Positions 16,853 through 23,340 of a DNA stretch of 64,000 nucleotides are shown here, one piece after another. Position 1 is the stretch's first letter; the number at the start of each line of letters is the position of its first letter. Origin of the DNA: Acidobacteriota bacterium (GTDB taxonomy: Bacteria > Acidobacteriota > Thermoanaerobaculia > Multivoradales > J023); the NCBI GenBank assembly GCA_029263315.1, contig JAJCXR010000045.1:300899-364898 (forward strand), read 5' to 3'. The notes under the pieces are model-generated. The model saw nothing but the letters and a program-made list of their open reading frames with translations. It was not told the DNA's origin and made no database searches. Both the position numbers and the translations under genes were made by a program.

Positions 16853-18378
16853 GACCTCTCCTCAGCGAGCGGTAAAGTGGAGGCTCGTTTGGGTGAATAC
16901 ACGTTCTTCTCGGACAGTAACCGGGACGAGGATGCCCCCATGGCAGTCAGGAGCTCGACGTGATCGTGATGCAGAGCTTCGATGTAGTTGGCGACTCGCC
17001 GCGCCTTGGCTTCGATGTCGAGGCCCTTCTGCAAATGCTTCTGATGGGTCGTGATTCCGACGGGGCAGGTGTTTCGGTTGCACTGCAGGGCTTGAATGCA
17101 GCCCAGAGCGAGGAGAAACCCGCGGGCGGAATACAAGGCGTCGGCCCCCAGCGACAGCGCCGTCATCTGCTTGCCTGGGTTGATCAGCTTGCCGGAGGCG
17201 AAGAGCACGAGACGGGCGCGTAATCCCGCCTCCGAGAGAGTTTCATGGACGATGGGCAATGCGTCAAAGAGCGGCATCCCCACATCGTCCATGAAGCTCT
17301 TCGGCGCCGCTCCTGTGCCGCCTTCCGCTCCATCAACGGTGATGAAATCCGGGATGATGTCCTGCCGCTTCATTTCCTGCACCAGGGCACGAAACTCATC
17401 GGGCCGACCGAGGCAGAATTTGATCCCAGTTGGGAGGCCGCTAACCCGCTGCACGCGACCGATGAAGGCAACTGTCGATTCGGCATCGATGCACTCGGAG
17501 TGGTGAGCCGGTGAGATCACGTCCACGTCCATCGGAACGCCGCGCAACTCGGCGATCTCCGGGGTGATTTTCTCTTTTGGCAAGAGCCCACCCTTGCCCG
17601 GCTTGGCGCCCTGAGAGAGCTTGATCTCGATCATCTTCACTTGATCCTTGCCCGCGATGGCGGCCAGCTTGTCTTCGTCCAAGCCACCATCCTGCGTCCG
17701 CACGCCGAACTTGGCGGTCCCTATCTGGAAGATGAGGTCGCAGCCCTCCATCAGATGGTATTTCGGAGTGCCCCCCTCCCCAGTATTCATCACCGCCCCG
17801 GCAAGGCGTGCGCCACGTGCCAGGGCACGGACGGCGTTCTCGCCCAGGGCGCCGTAGCTCATCGCGCTGATCATGATCGGGCGTTTGATGTGGTAGGTGG
17901 TGGCGAGGCTGCGAGATGCTCCCACCGCCACATCGAAGGGTTCGAGCTGGTCCTTGTCGACGGGGTAAAACGAGTGGCGGAGCTTGATTTCCCGACGCTC
18001 GAAATTGAGCAAGGAGCCAAAGGCCTCCAAGGCGTCCACCCCCTTGGCTTTCCGATAGACCTCGGCGCGCTCTAGGCGATTGAACGGCCGCTCCTCGGTG
18101 TCCGATGCGAACAGGTACTGACGAAACTCGGGACCGATGCTCTCGACGAGGTAGCGGATCTGCGCCAGGAATCCAAAGTTCGCGAGCAGAGCGTGCGACG
18201 TCTGCCCGTGACGCCAATACGTGTTGAGCACAACGAGCAGGAAGAAGGTGACGGTCAGGAAGTGGAAGTAAAACGATATGAGGTGGCCAGCGATGCCGAA
18301 GGCGAGGCAGAGCAGCACAATGCCGATATTGGCGGTGCGCGATGCCCTCTCTAGGTCAACGATGAAGGCGGATTTCAT
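16849..18378 (-). CDS. FMN-binding glutamate synthase family protein, membrane-anchored (paralog 1)
   Basis: Predicted oxidoreductase built on the FMN/Fe-S central domain of glutamate synthase, 509 residues. Two hydrophobic segments at about 17-55 would anchor it in the membrane. The domain shows PIMISAMSYGALGENAVRAL, MNTGEGG, EIKLSQGAKPGKGGLLP, DFITVDGAEGGTGAAP and the 3Fe-4S cysteines in CIQALQCNRNTCPVG (C-x5-C-x4-C). There is no glutaminase domain, so it is not a complete GltB; the physiological substrate is unknown. A second paralog lies at 33639-35168 and shares the RYL-ESIGPE-RQY linker. Convergent with the AhpD-like gene and overlapping the DoxX-like gene by 4 bases. Confidence 0.9.
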   Translation of the reverse strand: MKSAFIVDLERASRTANIGIVLLCLAFGIAGHLISFYFHFLTVTFFLLVVLNTYWRHGQTSHALLANFGFLAQIRYLVESIGPEFRQYLFASDTEERPFNRLERAEVYRKAKGVDALEAFGSLLNFERREIKLRHSFYPVDKDQLEPFDVAVGASRSLATTYHIKRPIMISAMSYGALGENAVRALARGARLAGAVMNTGEGGTPKYHLMEGCDLIFQIGTAKFGVRTQDGGLDEDKLAAIAGKDQVKMIEIKLSQGAKPGKGGLLPKEKITPEIAELRGVPMDVDVISPAHHSECIDAESTVAFIGRVQRVSGLPTGIKFCLGRPDEFRALVQEMKRQDIIPDFITVDGAEGGTGAAPKSFMDDVGMPLFDALPIVHETLSEAGLRARLVLFASGKLINPGKQMTALSLGADALYSARGFLLALGCIQALQCNRNTCPVGITTHQKHLQKGLDIEAKARRVANYIEALHHDHVELLTAMGASSSRLLSEKNVYSPKRASTLPLAEERS

Positions 18379-18549
18379 GACGAGCTTTCCTCGCTTCGGT
18401 ACGATGGCTTGACCATCTGACCGAGAATGTATTCAGGTTTCCTGGCGCCAGCAACCTGGCTATCTCCTAGGTATGAGCTTGACTGAGCGCCATCTGGGCA
18501 GGCTCTCTGCGGATCTCCGAGAGCGGCGGGTCCACACCGCCAGCATCGC

Positions 18550-19659
18550 CTAATGCGTCCAGGTCATGCCGAGGTGGAGGCCGACATCGGCGCTGCTGCC
18601 GAGGTTGACCAGGTTCTCCGACAGAGCTAAAAAAGTCACCCAGCGCTCACCGAAACCCTTCTTCACCCCCAGGTCGACGAGGTAGGCGACATCCTCGAGC
18701 TCCAAGATGTCCAGGTCCCGGAAGGGGCTCTCGGAGGCCGTACCCTGAATGATCACCGAGGTAGTTTTGCCCCATGCGCGCTCCCAGCCGACCATCGCGG
18801 ATACGATCACTTGATCGCTTGTGAGGAGCGTCTCGTTTTCCCCCAGGTAGGTCAACCCCACGCCGGCGTGGAAGCATGAACGGGAGAAGTAGCGGGTGGC
18901 GAGAATCTGGGTTCCAAGGTCCACCGATCCCGAACCGTAGAGGTCTTCCTCGTCGCCGGTGGGCAGCTTGACCTGCCCCTCTATCGCCAGCTCCCAGCTG
19001 GCAGAAGGGGCCGGCAGGCGGGCCTTGAGGCCGACCGAAATGTCCCCGATCCCGGCCGATGGAGACGCTTCACGGACCAGCTCGCGCCCGGAGGGGTCGC
19101 GCAGATAGATGCGATAGCCGTTTCTCGCCACGCCGGTCCTGCCGCTTTGTCCGAACCCGAAGGTGTCGTGGAAGCCCTCGATCGAGGAGTCGGCGAAACC
19201 GCCTTGGAAATTGAGCACCGGAATCGTCAGGCTGAGCTGAAGATGATGCCCGATGCCACGGCGGATGGAGAGGCTGGAGCGATGCAGCTCACCGTCGGCG
19301 TGGTAGAGCCCCTGCCCTGGGCCGGGGTCGATTGCCCGCAGCTCGTCGACGGTCAACGGGCTGCGCGACTCGCGAGACTCCAAGAGATCCTCGACCGGGG
19401 CCGACTGTACCCAAGTGTTCGTCGCGTTCTGTACCAAGTCGATTTGCCACTGCCCAGGTTCGAGGATGACGGCGCTGGTCGGCTCGAAAGCGAGAAAACC
19501 CTGGCCGAGGAGAAACTGCTCTCGTATGCGGAGCGGCCCGGTGTCGAAGAACCGCAGCCCCTCCCGCTGCTGCGACTCCTGAGCAAGCGCGGGAACGCCG
19601 AGAGTGATCATCGCTGTGATCGCGATCAGGACCCTGAATGAAACTTCTTTTCTGGCCAC
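18550..19659 (-). CDS. DUF3187 family outer-membrane beta-barrel protein
   Basis: Predicted exported outer-membrane protein of 369 residues. The signal peptide (VLIAITAMITLGVPALA) is followed by the DUF3187 opening GPLRIREQFLLGQGFLAFEP. Many alternating amphipathic strands and a C-terminal aromatic-rich end (LHLGMTWTH) are typical of barrels. The GTG at 19659 has a strong AAGGAGG 6 bases upstream and begins MARKEVSFRV. The frame continues open for another 146 codons upstream, but that part is Arg/Pro-rich and looks non-coding. Function unknown; it is 170 bases upstream of the FMN glutamate-synthase-like gene on the same strand. Confidence 0.85.
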   Translation of the reverse strand: MARKEVSFRVLIAITAMITLGVPALAQESQQREGLRFFDTGPLRIREQFLLGQGFLAFEPTSAVILEPGQWQIDLVQNATNTWVQSAPVEDLLESRESRSPLTVDELRAIDPGPGQGLYHADGELHRSSLSIRRGIGHHLQLSLTIPVLNFQGGFADSSIEGFHDTFGFGQSGRTGVARNGYRIYLRDPSGRELVREASPSAGIGDISVGLKARLPAPSASWELAIEGQVKLPTGDEEDLYGSGSVDLGTQILATRYFSRSCFHAGVGLTYLGENETLLTSDQVIVSAMVGWERAWGKTTSVIIQGTASESPFRDLDILELEDVAYLVDLGVKKGFGERWVTFLALSENLVNLGSSADVGLHLGMTWTH

Positions 19660-20271
19660 GGTGAGCCTCCTTCCATAGGGGTTGTCAAGTCGTCTATCGG
19701 GAGCTGTAACGACGCCAGCTCGGGCGCCAGCCAGCTCGATAGCACGCCCGGCCAGAAGCAAACCGCGGTCAAACCAAGCGGGTCGTCGCCGAGGCTGAAC
19801 GGCACGACGGGCGACGACCGCAGCATGGCGATCATTTCCAGCCCGCCCGGCCGATGGCTCGGTCGATGGCGCCGAACAGCGGATGGCCTTGCGCCATCCC
19901 CTCGACCTTGGCTGGCGCCGGATGGCGCGAGCTGAGAATGGATCAGGCCGCCCGGCGGCCGTGCGGAGCTCGTCTTTTCCTGGATCATGACTCGGGGCTC
20001 TCCTAGATGGGATGTCGAGCCGCGACACCGCGTTTCGACCGTGCAAGAGGTGAGTGGGGGATGGTGTCCTTTTCTTACACCCCATCCTCAAGCTCATCGG
20101 GCGTCGTGGTGACGGTGCTACTTTCGGGAGGCGAGCTACCCGACGGGGCGCCCAGCGCTGACGGGCGTTGGGGAGAAACTGAGGCTGCGACGTGTCGCAC
20201 GGTCCGCGAAATCAATGTTCGATGACACGGTCACCAGCTGACCGGCGTCATTTGGCATCGAAGCCGCTGTC
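19660..20271. other. Intergenic region, no convincing gene
   Basis: About 610 bases upstream of the DUF3187 gene. Open frames on the minus strand exist but are Arg/Ser/Pro-rich with no recognisable motif and no ribosome-binding site; the promoter of the DUF3187 gene should lie near its right-hand edge. Nothing else is recognised. Confidence 0.5.
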
Positions 20272-20340
20272 AGCTGGGGGCGCCTAGCTGGGGGCGCCTA
20301 GCCTGGGGCGCCTAGCCGGGGGCGCCTAGCCGAGGGCGCC
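20272..20340 (+). repeat. 14-bp tandem repeat array
   Basis: Four consecutive 14-base units of the type AGCTGGGGGCGCCT starting at 20272, 20286, 20300 and 20314, with a degenerate fifth. They lead into two copies of CGAGGGCGCCACCGCCCG-like sequence and then the 144-bp duplication. There is no open frame across them. Confidence 0.9.
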
Positions 20341-20352
20341 ACCGCCCGCCGA

Positions 20353-20640
20353 GGGCGCCACCGCCCGGAGCGCCCTCCTGATCGCAGACGCTCAGGTCAG
20401 GCGGCCCGGGCTACGGACACCGGCCCCTACAGGGCCACAAGCCAATTCTTAGTCTGCAGATCTCACACTGAGTTTCTTGGCGCGAAGGAGCGCCAGGGGC
20501 GCCACCGCCCGGAGCGCCTTCCTGATCGCAGACGCTCAGGTCAGGCGGCCCGGGCTACGGACACCGGCCCCTACAGGGCCACAAGCCAATTCTTAGTCTG
20601 CAGATCTCACACTGAGTTTCTTGGCGCGAAGGAGCGCCAG
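20353..20640 (+). repeat. 144-bp perfect-register tandem duplication
   Basis: Two adjacent 144-base units (20353-20496 and 20497-20640) match except for one C/T difference near the start (20375 versus 20519), and the first bases of a third copy (GGGCGC) follow. Each unit contains a 6-bp hairpin TGGCGC-GAAGGA-GCGCCA (20478-20495 and 20622-20639). Non-coding; a recent duplication. Confidence 0.93.
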
Positions 20641-20789
20641 GGGCGCAGAAGCTGGATGGACATAGCTGGACTTGGTCGGATCAACATTCTGGCTTCCACC
20701 TCTGGCAAAAGGGGGATCGAGGGGGATTTTCTGCTTCTGGCTCAGGGGACTGAGGCGCAGCCTCGCAAGGACCAGATCACCCTCCGAGC

Positions 20790-21053
20790 TCAGCTGCGGA
20801 TCAAGTTGTCATAGTCCGCATGGGTTCCGATCCAGAACCATACGATGCCATCGTGGTCCGGGGTATCCAGCCCCAGGACTCGATGATGGAGGCCTACTCG
20901 ACACGACCAGAACCGATCGATTTTTTTGAGATGTAGCGAGGGATGCCGCGGGTTACTCTTGAGCAGCCCGAACTTCTCGTCGGCCAAGTTTTGAATTCCC
21001 TTCGGCAGGGCTCGATAAGACGCCCAGAAATCCGGCGAAGCGAGATGTTTCAA
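20790..21053 (-). CDS. RelE/ParE-family toxin
   Basis: Predicted toxin of a type II toxin-antitoxin module, 87 residues. The protein has the compact RelE/ParE pattern: an N-terminal helix (FWASYRALPKGIQNLADEKFGLLKSNP), then LHLKKI, FWSCRVGLHHRVLGL and a C-terminal WFWIGTHADYDNLI strand-turn. This is more like the mRNA-cleaving RelE/HigB branch than gyrase-targeting ParE. It starts with TTG, overlapping the antitoxin stop as TTGA at 21050-21053, so translation is coupled to the antitoxin. It looks intact. Confidence 0.8.
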   Translation of the reverse strand: MKHLASPDFWASYRALPKGIQNLADEKFGLLKSNPRHPSLHLKKIDRFWSCRVGLHHRVLGLDTPDHDGIVWFWIGTHADYDNLIRS

Positions 21054-21250
21054 AGCTCAGTGCATTCCTCGGATTCCAGAGATTGGAGTGCCCTGGCCGC
21101 CCATTGATCGAGCTTGCCTGCGTCAATGTCTTGCTCCAACTGACGGTCCCATGCCGCGGCGTCGAACTTATGAAACCACCTGCGAAAGGCGGCCAGCTCC
21201 GATGGGGAGAATGCCTGAACCTCCCGTTCAACGGATTCAAGTTTGGTCAT
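21050..21250 (-). CDS. Antitoxin partner of RelE/ParE-type toxin
   Basis: Small acidic protein (66 residues) immediately upstream of, and overlapping, the toxin gene. The sequence begins MTKLESVEREVQAFSPSELAAF and continues with FRRWFHKFDAAAWDRQLEQDI and a tail rich in acidic residues, the look of family antitoxins that wrap the toxin with a C-terminal helix. The ATG at 21250 follows GGAG by 6 bases; two in-frame upstream ATGs have no site. Auto-repression by the pair is expected from family behaviour; no operator was identified. Confidence 0.75.
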   Translation of the reverse strand: MTKLESVEREVQAFSPSELAAFRRWFHKFDAAAWDRQLEQDIDAGKLDQWAARALQSLESEECTEL

Positions 21251-21308
21251 GATTTTCTCCATTGGAGTCGTCCGTACGACCATTCAATTTACAACGATCC
21301 ATAGTAGC

Positions 21309-21620
21309 TCAGCCATAAGGAATGTCGGCTTGCCGGTCCGCGCTCGTAACCAGGAGGGGTCGGGAGGCCGCGGACTTAGAATGTCGACCGCTTGGCAGCT
21401 GTCGACTCGCGGCGCTCTCGTGACTTACCGAACGTCGATCAACTGCTTCGTCCTCATCGGCCGCTTCTGGTGCCGGAAAGAGCGAGCTTCCAGAATCCAC
21501 ACTCTCTGGGCGGAAGCGGCCTGACCGCAAATGCCTTGGGCCATGCAGCGCCTCCCAGGTGGCTCTGCGAGCCGCCTCAAGCAGAATCTCGAGCTCTTTC
21601 TCTTCTTGATCGTGGTGCAT
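21309..21620 (-). CDS. Small hypothetical protein
   Basis: Possible gene of 103 residues starting at an ATG with GAGGAAG about 6 bases upstream. The N-terminus (MHHDQEEKELEILLEAARRATW) is a charged amphipathic helix; the rest is Ser/Arg-rich with no recognised domain. It lies downstream of a broken endonuclease-like gene on the same strand and might itself be decayed. The call rests only on the start context. Confidence 0.3.
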   Translation of the reverse strand: MHHDQEEKELEILLEAARRATWEALHGPRHLRSGRFRPESVDSGSSLFPAPEAADEDEAVDRRSVSHESAASRQLPSGRHSKSAASRPLLVTSADRQADIPYG

Positions 21621-21679
21621 GTCGTGCTTCCTCTGCTCTGATCGGCCCATCGCAAGCCTCGATCATCGCTGGCCGATGG

Positions 21680-21917
21680 TACCATCTCTTTCACCGTCAC
21701 TTTCCCGCGCAGCAAGCCGTTCTTCTGCTTGCACTGCACACCCATCTGGCGTCCTTTGTGTTTGCCGAAGACGTCGACCCCGGCTTGGGATTGCCCTCGC
21801 CGTCCGTTTTTCATGGCGTTGGGGTCGTTCCAAATCTCCTTCCAGAGATCGAGACACAGGGATTCGAAATCGTCGGGATTGTTGGGGGGTAGGTGCTGTT
21901 CGGAATCGCCGCTCCTG
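21680..21917 (-). pseudogene. Endonuclease-like N-terminal fragment, copy A
   Basis: Minus-strand fragment encoding PPNNPDDFESLCLDLWKEIW, then DPNAMKNGRRGQSQAGVDVFG and GVQCKQKNGLLRGKVTVKEMV, the N-terminus of Mrr/PD-(D/E)xK-like proteins that are usually fused to an NTPase and TPRs. Three things mark it as broken: the position equivalent to the start ATG of copy B reads AGG (21915-21917), the homology stops after about 75 residues, and no downstream domains follow. Copy B at 22674-23196 shares about 150 bases with it. The assignment to an endonuclease fold is from motif memory and should be treated as moderately certain. Confidence 0.65.
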
Positions 21918-22055
21918 GGTGGGGCCTGTATATTATCAAGAACGTTGGGCTGGGTCGGATCAGTGGGGGAGCTGATTAGACGCCCGCTTTTCTGCGGGAT
22001 TTGCTGAGGCTGAAACCGAAGGTAACGATCCAAGGGATCAGGTAGAATCGCTCTT

Positions 22056-22277
22056 ATGAAAATAGTCACTGGCATGGTGGTCGACGGCAAGATCGAAGCT
22101 TGCGGCATCGAAGAGGGGTCTTCGGTCGCCATCCTTGCCCCGGAAAGGGGCGAGTCGTTCAGGTTGTCGCCGTCGGAAGAGGAAGAGCTTTCGACAGCGC
22201 TCGAAGATATCCAAGCTGGCAGATTCGCCGACGGTCGGGCCCTGCTCGAGGACCTCAAGGCCCAAAGCGCGGGGTGA
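22056..22277 (+). CDS. Antitoxin-like protein of a second toxin-antitoxin pair
   Basis: Protein of 73 residues, MKIVTGMVVDGKIEACGIEEG..., with a short beta-hairpin DNA-binding-like N-terminus. An acidic helical tail (LSPSEEEELSTALEDIQAGRFADGRALLEDL) is typical of antitoxins paired with ParE/RelE toxins. Its stop overlaps the start of the downstream toxin remnant as GTGA at 22274-22277. Intact in sequence although its partner is broken. There is no obvious Shine-Dalgarno immediately upstream. Confidence 0.72.
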   Translation: MKIVTGMVVDGKIEACGIEEGSSVAILAPERGESFRLSPSEEEELSTALEDIQAGRFADGRALLEDLKAQSAG

Positions 22278-22578
22278 GCTTTCGATTCCGCGTAGCGCCC
22301 GGCGCCGAGGCTCAGATTCGGAAGCCGCCCGCTGGTAGCTTGAGAAAAGGCCCAAAGCGCCTCGAGCGTTTGCCGAAGACCTCGAACGTGCCTTCGAGAT
22401 CATTTCCAGCATCCCAGGCGCTGGCGAACCTGTTCAACATTCTCAGTTTGATGGGCTTCGCCGGATGATTTTGGGTCGAGTCCGTTACTACATTTATTAC
22501 AGGGTCGACGACGAGCTGGAAACCGTAGAAGTCTTGGCGCTCTGGCATACGAGTCGAGGCTCAGCACCACGGCTCTAG
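22274..22578 (+). pseudogene. Broken ParE-family toxin gene
   Basis: The N-terminal frame reads VSFRFRVAPGAEAQIR, as in ParE toxins. The rest of the toxin is in another frame from about 22321: EAARW, a stop TAG at 22336-22338, then LEKRPKAPRAFAEDLERAFE, EPVQHSQFDGLRRMILG, RVRYYIYYRVDDELETV and EVLALWHTSRGS. So there are two lesions: a one-base loss near 22320 and a nonsense codon where Tyr is expected. The start overlaps the antitoxin stop (GTGA), as expected for the ancestral operon. The antitoxin survives without a functional toxin. Confidence 0.8.
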
Positions 22579-22673
22579 ATCGAGATTAGGAAGGGCCAAG
22601 GAGCTGAGGCGGAAACACCCGCCTAGCGTGCCTTCTGCCACCGACCGCCCGAGGCATCTTTAGTGCCCCGGCG

Positions 22674-23196
22674 GGGTACCGGCCCCTGTCGTCCCCAACC
22701 AACCCTCCGCATCCTCCAACTCCCCCAACCGACGGCCATATCCAACCTTCTCGATCAAGACTCGCGCCTCAGCCAGCGCCTGGCGATCCTCGAAGAGCCG
22801 TGCCCGGTAGAGCAGCACGTCCGCCTGGTGGAGCTTCATCGAGCCTCGCTCGGTGATCTCCCAGGCCTCGTCGAGGTCGGCACGGGCGCCGTCGAGGTCG
22901 CCGGTGCGAGCTCGTAGCCAGGCGCGGGTCAGGAGTCCGCGAGGCGGATGATTCGAGAGTGCCCGCTATACAAAGACCGTCCACTGACTCTTCGATCTCG
23001 GAGGCCGCGTCCGGTAGGTCGAGGTGCTGCCGCATCGCCCGGTGTGCCAAAGACGTCGACCCCGGCTTGAGCCTGGCCCCGCCGTCCGTTTTTCATGGCG
23101 TTGGGGGTTCCAGATCTCCTTCCAGAGATCGAGACACAGGGATTCGAAATCGTCGGGATTGTTGGGGGGGAGAAGCTGTTCGGAATCGGCGCTCAT
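22674..23196 (-). pseudogene. Endonuclease-like/TPR gene remnant with internal deletion, copy B
   Basis: Starting at an ATG at 23196 (MSADSEQLLPPNNPDDFESLC), the minus strand reads the same N-terminal domain as copy A. A two-base deletion near 23107 shifts the frame, and the next part (NGRRG..., GVDVFG) is only readable in the other frame. At about 23047 the homology to copy A ends. The sequence continues directly with a TPR-type C-terminus, LAHRAMRQHLDLPDAASEIEE, then, after another frame change, RGLLTRAWLRARTGDLDGAR, ADLDEAWEITERGSMKLHQA, DVLLYRARLFEDRQALAEAR and LIEKVGYGRRLGELEDAEG, ending in a stop near 22674. So the NTPase middle has been deleted and both ends are frameshifted. Confidence 0.68.
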
Positions 23197-23203
23197 GGGT
23201 GGG

Positions 23204-23266
23204 CCTGTATATTGGTGAGCCTGTATTTGGTGGGGCTGTATATCGGTGAGGCTGTATATTGTCGAG
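23204..23266 (+). repeat. 16-bp tandem repeat in the leader of copy B
   Basis: Four units of CCTGTATATTGGTGAG-like sequence with a 16-base period, immediately upstream (on the minus strand) of the copy B start codon. Copy A has only one such unit at the equivalent place. Confidence 0.85.
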
Positions 23267-23340
23267 AACGTTTGGCGAAGTTTGTTTCTGTCGAGAACGT
23301 TGCCCTGCTGGACCGTCAAATGCGGCCGCCGTCATCGCCG

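Noticed and set aside
19660..20097. N-terminal extension of the DUF3187 gene
   Set aside because: The frame is open but Arg/Pro-rich; a GTG with a strong AAGGAGG at 19659 starts an obvious signal peptide.
20272..20640. CRISPR array
   Set aside because: The repeats are directly adjacent 14-bp or 144-bp units with no unique spacers and no cas genes.
21425..22258. 277-residue minus-strand ORF containing the copy A endonuclease-like fragment
   Set aside because: Only the middle (21680-21917) has family similarity; the flanks read as random sequence, so it is treated as a pseudogene fragment and not as one protein.
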